A stretch of DNA of 64,000 bases, from NCBI GenBank assembly GCA_016218725.1, contig JACRDB010000088.1, forward strand, positions 62,001-126,000. Reading direction: 5' to 3'. The stretch is from Deltaproteobacteria bacterium (GTDB lineage Bacteria > Myxococcota_A > Polyangia > Polyangiales > Ga0077539). A model generated the notes under the pieces. The model worked only from the letters and a program-made list of their open reading frames with translations, made no database searches and was not told the DNA's origin. Each line of letters opens with the position of its first letter. Position 1 is the stretch's first letter. Shown here in pieces: positions 7,592 through 16,186 of this stretch. A program made the translations under genes and the position numbers.

Positions 7592-8545
7592 ATGGAAGGA
7601 ATGGATCGGGAGTTGGTGTGCGCCCAGTGCGGCGCGGCGTTCGGGTTCAGCGCCGGCGAGCAGGAGTTCTTCCGCCAGCGGGGCCTCGAGGACCCTCGGC
7701 GGTGCAAGCCCTGCCGCGCGAACAAGCGCCCCCTGGGCGCCCGCGGCCCAGGCGTCGGCGCCGGCGCGGGTGACGCGCGGCCCCAGGGCGGCTACGGCGG
7801 CCCCCCGCGGGGTCCCGGTGGCCACGCTCCGGGCGGCGGTGGGTTCCAGTCTCGCGGGCGCCAGCAGCCCTGGCGGCCGGCCTCGCCGGATGACCCCAAC
7901 GGGTACCGCAGCCCGGGCTTCCAGGACAGCACCCAGAACCCGTACCAGATTGACTACGCGGGCCTGCCCCGGGACGACGAGGACGAGGGCGCCTCGCCGG
8001 GCAACAGCGCCGGACCGGTGAGCCGCTCGGAGCCCCTGACCAGCCACCTGCAGGGCAATCGCTGGGGCCAGCAGCCCCGGGGGATGAACGGCCGCAGGCC
8101 GGACCGCGCGGGCACGGACCCCAACGCGTACCGCAGCCCCGGGTTCCCAGGCGCGGCCCAGGGCAACCGTGGCCCCGTGGGTGACCGCCCTCGCGGGGGC
8201 TACGCCCCGAGGCCCCTGGGCGCCGACACGGCCCCCAGGCCCAACGGGGCCGACGAGGCTCCCCCGGCGGACGGCGAGCGCCGCGGGCGTCGCCGGGAGA
8301 GGCCTCGCTTTGAGACCTCGTGCCAGGCGTGCGGCGCGGCGGCGGTGGTGCCCTTCGAACCAGGCCCCGACCGCCCGGCCTTCTGCAAGCCCTGCTACGA
8401 GAGCAAGAAGGTGGAGCTGGGCCTCGGGCCGGGGCGCACGCTCAAGCGCCCGGCGCTCACCGCCACGCCCGCCCCCGCCCCCGCCCCCGCTGCCCCGGAG
8501 CTCGCGGACAGCACCCCGCCGGTGACCGACACCCCCGCGGAGTGA
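7592..8545 (+). CDS. Double zinc-ribbon protein (zf-trcl type) with disordered middle
   Basis: A 317-residue soluble protein. Residues 3-45 form a zinc ribbon of the probable-zinc-ribbon (zf-trcl) type: CAQC at the start, FSAGEQEFFRQRGLEDP in the middle and CKPC at the end. A second ribbon sits near residues 247-275 (CQAC ... CKPCYESKK). Between them is about 200 residues of Gly/Pro/Arg/Gln-rich, probably disordered sequence with two related segments (PNGYRSPGFQ and PNAYRSPGFP, each preceded by D). The tail is Pro/Ala rich. Such layouts suit RNA or protein binding, but no role is shown. Its stop overlaps the GTG of the next gene (GTGA, 8542-8545), indicating co-translation with the pterin-type SDR. 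Confidence 0.75.
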   Translation: MEGMDRELVCAQCGAAFGFSAGEQEFFRQRGLEDPRRCKPCRANKRPLGARGPGVGAGAGDARPQGGYGGPPRGPGGHAPGGGGFQSRGRQQPWRPASPDDPNGYRSPGFQDSTQNPYQIDYAGLPRDDEDEGASPGNSAGPVSRSEPLTSHLQGNRWGQQPRGMNGRRPDRAGTDPNAYRSPGFPGAAQGNRGPVGDRPRGGYAPRPLGADTAPRPNGADEAPPADGERRGRRRERPRFETSCQACGAAAVVPFEPGPDRPAFCKPCYESKKVELGLGPGRTLKRPALTATPAPAPAPAAPELADSTPPVTDTPAE

Positions 8546-9327
8546 GGGACCCGTCGGAAGCGCCCGCCCGCCCGGTGGCCCTGGTCACCGGCGCGGGGCG
8601 CCGCCTCGGGCGGAGCACCGCCGAGGCGCTGGCCCGAGGCGGGTGGGACCTCGCCCTACATCACCACCAGTCGGAGGCCGAGGCCCTGGCCCTGTGCGAG
8701 GCCCTGGAGCGCCTCGGGACACGGGCCAGGGCGTTCCCTGCGGACCTCTCGGACGAAGCCCAAACGGTGGCCCTGGTGCCCGCGGTGGTGGGGGTCTTCG
8801 GGCGCCTGGACGCGGTGGTGAACAACGCCTCGCGCTTTACCTATGACACCGTGGAGGATTTCACCTACGGGTCTCTGGAGGCCCACGCGCGGGTGAACAC
8901 GGCGGCGCCGGTGGCGCTGGCCCGGGGGCTGGCGAGGCACCTCTCGGAGCGTGGGGCCGAGGGGTGCGTGGTGCAGCTCCTGGACCAGAAGCTCTGGAAC
9001 CCCAACCCGGATTATTTCTCGTACACGCTCTCCAAGGCCGCGCTGGGGGCGACGGTGGTGCTCCTGGCGCAGGCCCTGGCGCCGCGGGTGCGCTGCGTGG
9101 GGGTGGCCCCCGGGGTGACGCTCCCGTCGGGGCCCATGGACGCCGAGGGCTTCGAGCGCGCCCGGAGGCTCACGCCCCTCGGGCGCTCTTCCACGCCGGA
9201 GGACGTCGCCCGGGCGGTGCTCTTCGCGCTGGAGTCCACGGCGATCACCGGCACCACGCTGGTGGTGGACGGCGGCCAGCACCTCACCGGCCAGGGCCGG
9301 GACGTGCTCTTCCTACAAGGTACGTGA
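8542..9327 (+). CDS. Short-chain dehydrogenase, pteridine-reductase (PTR1/FolM) type
   Basis: A 261-residue classical SDR. The cofactor motif is T16-G-A-G-R-R-L-G23, i.e. the TGxxxRxG form that separates pteridine reductases from most SDRs (TGxxxGxG) and favours NADPH. NNAS is at 94-97, and the catalytic Tyr161/Lys165 lie in YFSYTLSKAAL, preceded by NPNP much as in PTR1. PTR1/FolM enzymes reduce dihydrobiopterin or dihydrofolate to the tetrahydro form. The gene begins at a GTG overlapping the previous stop and ends 3 bases before a FolB-domain gene, so a pterin substrate fits both motif and context. Exact substrate is inferred. Confidence 0.8.
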   Translation: MRDPSEAPARPVALVTGAGRRLGRSTAEALARGGWDLALHHHQSEAEALALCEALERLGTRARAFPADLSDEAQTVALVPAVVGVFGRLDAVVNNASRFTYDTVEDFTYGSLEAHARVNTAAPVALARGLARHLSERGAEGCVVQLLDQKLWNPNPDYFSYTLSKAALGATVVLLAQALAPRVRCVGVAPGVTLPSGPMDAEGFERARRLTPLGRSSTPEDVARAVLFALESTAITGTTLVVDGGQHLTGQGRDVLFLQGT

Positions 9328-9330
9328 ACC

Positions 9331-10596
9331 ATGGAGCGCGCGGTGGACACCCCGGAGCTCGGTCGCTGTCGTCGGATCTTCCTGCGTGACTACGAGGTGC
9401 AGATGGGCCTCGGGGTGCACGCCTACGAGAAGGTGGGCGCCCAGCGCGTGCGGATCAACGTGGAGCTCTTCGTCCCGCTGGCGGTGTCCACCCCGCGGGA
9501 GGACCAGCTCGGCGAGGTGGTGGACTATGACTTCATCCGCCGGGTGATCTCCGAGCGCATCGCCCGCGGGCACATCCAGCTCCAGGAGACCCTCTGCGAC
9601 GACCTGTGCGCGCGGCTCCTGGCGCACCCTCGGGTGCACGCCGTGAGGGTGTCCACGGAGAAGCCCGACGTGTACCCCGACTGCGACGCCATCGGGGTAG
9701 AGGTCTTCCGCGCGCGCCCGCCGGGCCCGGACCTGCGCGAGCGCCTCGCCCGGTGTCCTCGCAGCGCCGCGCTCCTGGCCTTTGAGCGCGAGGGCCCGGC
9801 CTCTCGGATGGAGCGCTACGCCCGCCAGGACGACCGGTTCTTCGCCGAGTGGGAGCGCGACCTCGCGCTGGTGGAGCGCGCCGCGGCAAAGCCCCTGGGT
9901 TCTTGTCTGGAGGACCTCCGGGCCTTCAACGCCCTCCCCGCGGAGACCGAGAACGACGCCTGGTACGAGCGCCCCGAGGCCATGGTGAGCATGCACCTGG
10001 ACGCGCTCTGCCTGGGCTTCTCCCGCCGCCGCCTGGACCGCCTGGTGCTCCAGGCCGCGCTGTGCACCCAGGGGCGGCCCTCGCGCTTCCTGGACGTGGG
10101 TTCCGGCTGCGGGCGCCTCGCGGCGCTGCTGGTCACCCACAACCCGACCTGGGAGGGGTTGTGCGTGGACCGTAGCGCCTGCGCGGCCGGGTACGCCGAG
10201 GTGTACCTTCAGGCGCTGGGCGTGGGGGACCGGGTGCGGTGTGTGACCGGGGACCTCACGGCGCTGCCGGTGGGCGATGACTCCCTGGACCTGGCGATCG
10301 CCGCGGAGGTGCTGGAGCACGTGACGGAGCCCGAGCGGGGGGTCCAGGAGCTCGTGAGGGCGCTGCGGCCCGGGGGGCACCTCCTGGTGAGCCTGCCGCT
10401 GGACCTGGCCCTTGGGATGCACCCCACGGTGTTTCGCTCCCGAGAGGACATCCTCGGGTTCCTGGCGCGCTTCCCGCTGGAGCCGGTGGAGCACCAGGTG
10501 GTGCCGGTGGACCCGGAGCTGGACGCCATCGCCGGGGTGTTCCCGGGCTTCGAGGGGTGCTTTCACGGGACCTTCCGCAAGCGCGAGGGGGTGTAG
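9331..10596 (+). CDS. Dihydroneopterin aldolase (FolB) - SAM methyltransferase fusion
   Basis: One uninterrupted 421-residue reading frame joins two enzymes. Residues 12-128 are a FolB/FolX tunnelling fold: Glu33 (YEKVGAQ), Tyr66 (VDYDF), Glu86 (QETLCDD) and Lys111 (STEKPDVYPD) sit where the aldolase/epimerase has its pterin-anchoring Glu, active-site Tyr and catalytic Lys. Residues 130-245 form a charged, helical linker. Residues 245-400 are a class I methyltransferase: motif I FLDVGSGCGRL (253-263), then CVDRS, VTGDLTALP, AAEVLEHV and LRPGGHLLVSLP. The gene follows a PTR1/FolM-type reductase by 3 bases. Together they suggest synthesis of a methylated, reduced pterin. Product and methyl position are not deducible. 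Confidence 0.85.
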   Translation: MERAVDTPELGRCRRIFLRDYEVQMGLGVHAYEKVGAQRVRINVELFVPLAVSTPREDQLGEVVDYDFIRRVISERIARGHIQLQETLCDDLCARLLAHPRVHAVRVSTEKPDVYPDCDAIGVEVFRARPPGPDLRERLARCPRSAALLAFEREGPASRMERYARQDDRFFAEWERDLALVERAAAKPLGSCLEDLRAFNALPAETENDAWYERPEAMVSMHLDALCLGFSRRRLDRLVLQAALCTQGRPSRFLDVGSGCGRLAALLVTHNPTWEGLCVDRSACAAGYAEVYLQALGVGDRVRCVTGDLTALPVGDDSLDLAIAAEVLEHVTEPERGVQELVRALRPGGHLLVSLPLDLALGMHPTVFRSREDILGFLARFPLEPVEHQVVPVDPELDAIAGVFPGFEGCFHGTFRKREGV

Positions 10597-10635
10597 GTTT
10601 GTGAGGAACCTTCGAGGCTCTGGGAGGGTCTGAGC

Positions 10636-11976
10636 GTGATCATGCGTGTTGCCGGCGGGTTGGGCGTGTTCCTGGTCGGCTCCCTGGCGCTGGGCCAGAG
10701 CCGCGAACCGTTGTGTGTGACCACCCGCGCCCGGAGGCTGGTGTCGGGGCCCTACCTTCGGGTGAACGGGAGCGACCGGGTGGTGGCCCGGCCCTTCCCA
10801 CAAGGGAGCCCCACGGCGTTCCTGGTGGCGGTGAGGGACCCGGACCACTCGCTCCGGGTGGGGGACTCCCGGGGCCTCACCCGGGGCCCGCAGGAGCTCG
10901 GCTGGGTGCCTCCACGGACAACACCCCGGCCCTCGGGGATGACCTTCCTGCGGGTGGACACGGACCTGGCGGTGCAGGGCGAGGCGGTGTTCGTGCGGGA
11001 CCCGGTGGAGAGCCCGAGGCCGCCGGACGAGGAGACCATCGCGCCGGGGATCCCCGTGGGGGCCACGGTGGACGCCGGGGTGCTGGTGCTGGAGCACCTG
11101 AACGGGGACCTCTACGCCACGGTGGTGCCGCCCTCGGGGCCGGTGCCCGAGGCTCACCGGGTGGCCGAGGCGCCGGTGCCCATCGCGCCGGACGCGCACC
11201 GGGGCTTTGTGTGGCTCACCATGGTGGAGCGCGGGGCCGAGGGCCACCGGGGCGCGCTGGCGCTGGCGGGCACGGACGATGGGAGCGTGGTGTCCCTGCG
11301 CTTTGACGGCGCGGGCGCGAGGATGGGGGAGCCGTCCCGGTGGTCTCGTCGGGTGGGGGGCGTGATGACCCTGCTGCCGGTGCCCGAGGGGGCGCGGCCC
11401 GTGGCGCTCCTGGAGCGCCCGGTGCGGGGCACCACGGCCACCGGCGCCCAGGCCCGGGAGCAGGTGCTGGTGCGGCTGGACGACGCGCTGGAGCCGGTGG
11501 GAGAGCCCGAGCGCACGGGGCTGGGGCCCTACCCCACGGGCTATGCCACCCGCGGGAGCACCCTGGTGCTCACCCAGTGGGCCGAGGCCCGGGGCCTGGC
11601 GCTCGCCACGCTCCCGGTGCGCGACGGAGCGGTGGCCCTGGAGCTCCCTCGGATCTGGACCACGACGCCCTTCGCGGGGGTGCCCCTGGGGCATGCGATG
11701 GTGCGTGGAGGTACGATCTTGTACGACTTCATGCTACACGGTGACGACGTGGCGGGGGCGCTCCACGGGTACCTGGCCTGGGTGCCCCCGGCGGGGGCGC
11801 CGTTTGCGCGGCGGGAGGTGCTGCCCTTGCGCGCGAGGGTGCTGGCCCCTCCGGCGCTCCTGCCCGCGGAGGACGGCTTTGTCGCGGTGCTGGCCGAGGA
11901 GGACGAGACCGGCGCGGGGGTGGACGCGGTGCACGTCCGGTGCGAGCTGGTCACCTTCCCCGCGCCGAGGCCGTAG
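10636..11976 (+). CDS. Secreted beta-rich hypothetical protein
   Basis: A 446-residue protein with a signal peptide (residues 1-21, ending LALGQ). The remainder alternates short hydrophobic strands with Gly/Pro/Asp turns, with repeated patterns such as 'GxxxSLRFDGAG' and 'VLVRLDDALEPVG', consistent with a beta-propeller of about six blades. No catalytic motif is evident and only two or three Cys are present. A GTG start is chosen because GGGAGG lies 8 bases upstream; the ATG two codons later is the alternative. It follows the FolB fusion by 39 bases, perhaps in the same transcript, but nothing in the protein suggests pterin chemistry. Confidence 0.65.
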   Translation: MIMRVAGGLGVFLVGSLALGQSREPLCVTTRARRLVSGPYLRVNGSDRVVARPFPQGSPTAFLVAVRDPDHSLRVGDSRGLTRGPQELGWVPPRTTPRPSGMTFLRVDTDLAVQGEAVFVRDPVESPRPPDEETIAPGIPVGATVDAGVLVLEHLNGDLYATVVPPSGPVPEAHRVAEAPVPIAPDAHRGFVWLTMVERGAEGHRGALALAGTDDGSVVSLRFDGAGARMGEPSRWSRRVGGVMTLLPVPEGARPVALLERPVRGTTATGAQAREQVLVRLDDALEPVGEPERTGLGPYPTGYATRGSTLVLTQWAEARGLALATLPVRDGAVALELPRIWTTTPFAGVPLGHAMVRGGTILYDFMLHGDDVAGALHGYLAWVPPAGAPFARREVLPLRARVLAPPALLPAEDGFVAVLAEEDETGAGVDAVHVRCELVTFPAPRP

Positions 11977-11985
11977 GCGCCGGGT

Positions 11986-12387
11986 TCAGTGGAAGACCAC
12001 CAGAACCAGTATCGCGGCGATGACGCATGTGAGAATCCCGAGCATCACCAGGCGGATCAGGAGCATGATCCCGAACATCCGTAGGACCTCCATGAGGTGG
12101 GCGATGTCGTTGCCCCTGGTGGTGAGGATGCTACTGAACGAGCGCGTCATGAAGAACAGGAGCACCGCGACCACGGCGTGGATGACGCCCAGCAGAGTGC
12201 CACCCGTGGCGCCAGGGCCGACGAGCATCGAGGCGGCACGGAGAAGATGGATCAAGGCGAGCACCAGGGTCCAGGTGCTGGTCGCCCGAAGTACCTTGTT
12301 CTCACGATCGCTGAACTCATAGCCCGAGATCGGTTCCGCGGTGGCGCTCACCGGAGGCCTCTCCCCAGCGGGATCTTGTGCGGTCAT
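11986..12387 (-). CDS. Small membrane protein, DUF5362-like paralogue 2
   Basis: A 133-residue protein with about four hydrophobic segments (roughly residues 40-60, 66-84, 104-124 and the extreme C-terminus). The YEFSDRE motif before the first helix matches YEFSQAE at the start of the upstream gene, and helices align, so the two are tandem duplicates. The layout resembles DUF5362-type proteins, whose function is unknown. Its ATG overlaps the stop of the upstream paralogue (ATGA, 12384-12387). Lower GC than the surrounding genes. Confidence 0.65.
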   Translation of the reverse strand: MTAQDPAGERPPVSATAEPISGYEFSDRENKVLRATSTWTLVLALIHLLRAASMLVGPGATGGTLLGVIHAVVAVLLFFMTRSFSSILTTRGNDIAHLMEVLRMFGIMLLIRLVMLGILTCVIAAILVLVVFH

Positions 12388-12758
12388 CGCGGCGCAGCCA
12401 AGAGCAAGATCGCCAGGGGGAACGCGATGATCGCCGCGATGGCCTCGACCTTGAAGGCCACGCGAATCCAGTCCATGGCGACCATCATCAACGCGATGTC
12501 GCGATGCCGGGTCTTGAGGGCCGCGTAGAAGGCCCGGCTGACCTGGACGTAGGCAAATCCCACCACGAACACGGGGACGGTGCTCGCGGCGATCATCACC
12601 CCCAGCGTAACCCCGCCGCGAGGCAGGTACACGACGCCCAGGAGCGCTCCGAGGAGGCCCAGCGCGCCCAGCACCAAGGAGGCGTACCCATAGAGAAACG
12701 CTCGATTGCCTGTCACCCTGAGCTCAGCCAATTCGGCTTGAGAGAACTCGTACTCCAT
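12384..12758 (-). CDS. Small membrane protein, DUF5362-like paralogue 1
   Basis: A 124-residue protein with three to four hydrophobic helices (about residues 22-44, 50-70 and 100-122) after an acidic N-terminus MEYEFSQAELAEL. In the middle, 'ALKTRHRDIALMMVAMDWIR' corresponds to 'SILTTRGNDIAHLMEVLRMF' of the downstream paralogue, which supports duplication. The two overlap by 4 bases and probably act together, perhaps as a hetero-oligomer. Function unknown. Confidence 0.65.
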   Translation of the reverse strand: MEYEFSQAELAELRVTGNRAFLYGYASLVLGALGLLGALLGVVYLPRGGVTLGVMIAASTVPVFVVGFAYVQVSRAFYAALKTRHRDIALMMVAMDWIRVAFKVEAIAAIIAFPLAILLLAAPR

Positions 12759-13552
12759 TAGACATTCCTTGCTCGTAGTGTGGGCCCGAGGGTGGGTCGG
12801 TAAGCCGCATCATCGCGATCGGGCTCCCAGCCGGTGTTACACCCGCCCGATGCGTGGCCCAGACTCCGCCCCTCCTCTAATAATCGAGGATACGCCCAGG
12901 ATGCATCCCTGGTCGAGGCAAAAAACAAGCCTACATCACAACATTTTTCGGACTAGATAGCCGTTCAACGCTCCGACGGAAGCGCTGCCGTCTCCCTCTG
13001 GACTGAGACGCGCGGGTACGCCGGTCTCGCGGGGTGTGGGGCGTTCGCCCTGGTGGCCTAACACCACTGTAGCAGATCGTGCCTACGTGTAGGCGTGGGA
13101 GGTGCGGGGGAGCGCCGTTGGGCCGTCCGCGGTGAAAGAAGAAACCGCAAGGGCGCAAGGATCGCAAGGGAAAGAGGAGGGTTGTTCTCCTCCGCGGCGC
13201 TCCTGAGAATCGAACGCCTCGTCCGTTTCGACTTGCGGTTCCTTCACCTGGTTGGGCGCAAGGAGTTTCACACCTCGCAGCAACACGGGCACCTTGCGAC
13301 CTCGTTCACCCCCGCCGGTGTCTCACGAAACCTCCGCGTCGAACGTAGGGATGGAGCCTCTTTCCCTTGCGATCCTTGCGCCCTTGCGGTTTCCTCTGCT
13401 TTCTGCCCGTAGCCACGCTCCATCGGCCCAACGGGCCGGTGGGCCGCACCGAGGACGGCTACCCAACGGCGCTCACCCGCACCTCCCACGCCTACACGTA
13501 GGCACGATCAGTTACAGTGGTGCTAACAGGGCGGCAGGAACACCTGAGCAGT
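12759..13552. other. 794-bp intergenic region with a repeat element
   Basis: The first 300 bases (12759-13061) have lower GC than the flanks and no convincing gene, promoter or RNA. The rest is occupied by the fold-back element at 13062-13524. Short frames across the region read as Arg/Ser-rich noise and are not called. Confidence 0.6.
13062..13524. repeat. Fold-back (MITE-like) repeat element
   Basis: About 463 bases with long imperfect inverted ends. The left arm (13062-13122) and the reverse complement of the right arm (about 13462-13522) agree over about 60 bases, from CACCACTGTA through GATCGTGCCTACGTGTAGGC to AGCGCCGTTGGG. A second, inner pair repeats CGCAAGGGCGCAAGGATCGC (left about 13147-13166; right arm inverted, about 13369-13388). 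There is no open reading frame resembling a transposase. The outer terminus AGCACCACTGTAAC recurs at 58301, so this is a dispersed family. The right end stops 28 bases from the stop codon of the Cys-rich gene. Confidence 0.75.
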
Positions 13553-16186
13553 TCACCGGAGCGTGAGGAAGGGACGGCTGTAGGCCGCGGTGAACTGGTT
13601 CAAGGCCGGCGTCATCGGCGGGTTCGTGTATCGCCCCATGATGAGGGAGTATACTCCCGGCGCGCCATCCAGATCTGGTTCTGCCTGGACGTCGTACGGC
13701 ATCCCCGGTCCCGAGCCGAACATCGTTCCAGCGATCCCCGGCATTCGACTGATGATCCAGGCGCCGGACGGGACTTGAGAGATCACCAGCGCCGAGCAGT
13801 AGACGCGCACCGTACCGATGGACGAACCCACGAGTCCTTCGAAGCGATCTATCACCGTGTTGGGCGGGCAATCGTAGCCGAACGCCGTCGCCGATGGGGC
13901 CGGTGAACCGACCCTCCCTTGAGGCGAGTAGCCCCTCACGACGACCCCATACCGATGGGGCGTGACCGTCGAGTCGACGCTGAGGGAGATCCCACCGCAC
14001 CGCAGCCCGAGCGCCTGCACCCCGCCGCGCTCCGCGCCGAAGATCCCGGTGGCGACCGTGGGGTTGGCGCAGGTACTGCTGTTGCTTTCCGGGCCACCCG
14101 TTCCGACCGTGGGGCTGCGAATGCCAATGCCACCGGTCCTGATGTCGATCCGCAGCGGGCAACCCTCGTCGATGAGTCGGTCGCAGTCGTTGTCGACCCC
14201 GTCGCACACCTCCGTGGGCGCCCGCCCGCAGGCGCCGCAGTGCAGCGGGTTCGTCAGGATGTTGGTCTCGCAGCCGTTGAGCAGGTTCCCGTCGCAGTTC
14301 CCATAGCCGGTCGCGCAGCGAATGCCACAGAACCCGTCCACGCAGGTGCGGGTCGCCAGGGGCCGGTTGACGCAGACCGTCGCGCACGTCCCGCAGTGGT
14401 CGGGGTTCACGTTGAGGTCGTAGCAGTCGCTGCCGCAGCGGTTGAACGGCGTCGCGCACACGAGCGGATCATCGGTGCTCACATCGCCAGGCACGTCCGG
14501 CGTCCCCGCGTCCGTCGGCGGTCCCCCGCACACGCCGCCGACGCACGCGACGCCAGGCATGCAGGAGCGGTCGCAGGCGCCGCAGTTCCTGGCGTCCGAG
14601 GCGGTGTCTATGCAGATGCCGGCGCAGAGGACCCTGGGCGCTGGACACACGCAGGCGCCCGCCACGCACACCGGCGCGGCGCCCGTGCAGGCCCGGCGAC
14701 AGGCCCCGCAGTTGGCGACGTCGCTCTGCGTATTGAGGCAACGACCGTCGCAGACGATCTCGGGCGAGGGGCACTGGCAGCGCCCCCCGACGCACGGCAC
14801 CCCCGCCGGACAGGCGAGCCCGCACGCGAAGCAGTTCGCGGGGTCGGTCTGGGTATCGACACAGCCACCAGGACAGATGCTGCGGGGAGGCGCACAGTCG
14901 GTGCACCGACCGCCGATGCAGGCCTGGCCCACGGCGCAGGGTTGACCGCAGGCGCCGCAGTGGTCGATGTCGCTCGACACATCGGCGCAGGCAGTGCCGC
15001 AGACGCGCCGGGGAGGCGCGCAGTCATTGCAGACCCCTCCGAGGCACCGCTGCGTCGGCCCACATACGTTATCACACCGCCCACAGTTCCGAAGGTCCGT
15101 GAAGGTATCCACGCAGATGCCGCTACAAAGCACCTGGCGCCCAGTACATAGACACACCCCGTCGGTGCACCTCTGGATGGGACCCGGACAAACCCGGCCG
15201 CACGCGCCACAGTTGGCGACATCGCTGCGCAAGTCTAGACAGAGGGCTCCGCACGCGGTCCTAAAGGGCGGGCATTGACACACCCCGTCGGTGCACCTCT
15301 GGATGGGACCCGGACAAACCCGGCCGCACGCGCCACAGTTGGCGACATCGCTGCGCAGTTCTACACAGAGGGCCCCGCACGCGCCCCTAGGGGGCAGGCA
15401 TTGACAGACCCCGGAGGAGCAGAATTCGCGGTCCGCACAAGTCCGGCCGCATGTGCCACAATTGCGTTCGTCGTTGGTCAGGGAAACACACCTCGATGGT
15501 GAACAGGGGGGCGTAATACAACCACCGATATACCATTCGTGGCACTGACCCTCGGGGCACGGTGGCGGCCTCCCGGCGAAGCCCTCGGTGAAGTGCGTGG
15601 TCGTCGCGGCGACCCCGCCCGGCACCGCGTTTCCCCCGAGGGAGGAAAAGCCAGGCCGCGCCGAGTCCGACCAGTAGATCCTGATGCCCTCCACAGCGCC
15701 CGCGACCGCGAAGGTCACGCTCACCGGGCGCCCGAAGGTCAGCCCGGCGGGCTCGAACCGGTACACCGGCGTGGCCGCCGTGAAGCCCCTGGGCGCGCAC
15801 CCCATGGTCGAGGTGATGGTGATGTCCTGTGGGGTATCGAGCGCCATGGCCGGAAAGACGAGCGTGACGCCCTCGAGGCTCACGGTGCCGCCCTCGGGCC
15901 CGACACGCCGCGAGATCGTGGCGCCCGTGCCGCGCGGACCCGCGCCGCAGGTCACGTCGCCGTCCATCCCCGCCGCGTCCACCGCGGCGTCCGCAGCGTC
16001 CGCAGCGTCCGCCGCGTCCGCCGCGTCCGCCGCGTCCGCCGCCACGTCCGCCGCTACGTCCATCGCCCCGTCCGCGCTGTTGACCGGGGCCGGTTCGGAG
16101 CTGCACGCCGCGAGCGCTGCAAGCAGCGCCACGACCGCGCCAAGACACACCCGTCCGGGCAATTTCCAGACTCGTTGGTCGAGCAT
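13553..16186 (-). CDS. Large Cys-rich repeat lipoprotein
   Basis: An 877-residue predicted outer-surface lipoprotein; the signal peptide ends LLAALAAC at about residue 26. Next come an Asp/Ala repeat linker (about 35-70), a beta-rich domain (about 75-215) and then roughly ten Cys-rich modules of about 40 residues, each of the form CG..CVD...D..NCG.CG..C..G..C..G.C, as seen in many myxobacterial surface proteins. The C-terminal 190 residues (about 690-877) start IDIRTGGIGIRSPTVGTGG and contain RCGGISLSVDS, a pattern like vitelline-membrane/jacalin-like sheets that may bind glycans. The start MLDQRVW is picked because it begins the signal peptide. Adhesion or matrix function is an inference. 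Confidence 0.8.
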   Translation of the reverse strand: MLDQRVWKLPGRVCLGAVVALLAALAACSSEPAPVNSADGAMDVAADVAADAADAADAADAADAADAAVDAAGMDGDVTCGAGPRGTGATISRRVGPEGGTVSLEGVTLVFPAMALDTPQDITITSTMGCAPRGFTAATPVYRFEPAGLTFGRPVSVTFAVAGAVEGIRIYWSDSARPGFSSLGGNAVPGGVAATTTHFTEGFAGRPPPCPEGQCHEWYIGGCITPPCSPSRCVSLTNDERNCGTCGRTCADREFCSSGVCQCLPPRGACGALCVELRSDVANCGACGRVCPGPIQRCTDGVCQCPPFRTACGALCLDLRSDVANCGACGRVCPGPIQRCTDGVCLCTGRQVLCSGICVDTFTDLRNCGRCDNVCGPTQRCLGGVCNDCAPPRRVCGTACADVSSDIDHCGACGQPCAVGQACIGGRCTDCAPPRSICPGGCVDTQTDPANCFACGLACPAGVPCVGGRCQCPSPEIVCDGRCLNTQSDVANCGACRRACTGAAPVCVAGACVCPAPRVLCAGICIDTASDARNCGACDRSCMPGVACVGGVCGGPPTDAGTPDVPGDVSTDDPLVCATPFNRCGSDCYDLNVNPDHCGTCATVCVNRPLATRTCVDGFCGIRCATGYGNCDGNLLNGCETNILTNPLHCGACGRAPTEVCDGVDNDCDRLIDEGCPLRIDIRTGGIGIRSPTVGTGGPESNSSTCANPTVATGIFGAERGGVQALGLRCGGISLSVDSTVTPHRYGVVVRGYSPQGRVGSPAPSATAFGYDCPPNTVIDRFEGLVGSSIGTVRVYCSALVISQVPSGAWIISRMPGIAGTMFGSGPGMPYDVQAEPDLDGAPGVYSLIMGRYTNPPMTPALNQFTAAYSRPFLTLR
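15151..15402 (-). repeat. Two tandem, near-identical 126-bp repeats
   Basis: 15151-15276 and 15277-15402 each encode one 42-residue Cys-rich module. About 80 consecutive bases (from GACACACCCCGTCGGTGCAC) are identical, and the ends differ at only a few positions. The other modules in the gene are much more divergent, so this pair reflects a recent duplication or gene conversion. Confidence 0.9.
15972..16063 (-). repeat. 9-bp tandem repeat encoding Asp-Ala-Ala
   Basis: Units of GCGTCCGCM repeat about eight to ten times in frame, encoding (DAA)n just after the lipobox of the Cys-rich lipoprotein. This acts as a flexible acidic linker and is a likely site of length variation by slippage. Confidence 0.85.

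Noticed and set aside
9331..10596. FolB and methyltransferase as two genes joined by an error
   Set aside because: The reading frame is continuous with a sensible helical linker and normal codon use through the junction, so I treat it as a true fusion, pending homologues.
13062..13524. Insertion sequence
   Set aside because: Inverted ends are present but no transposase frame, so only a non-autonomous repeat is called.
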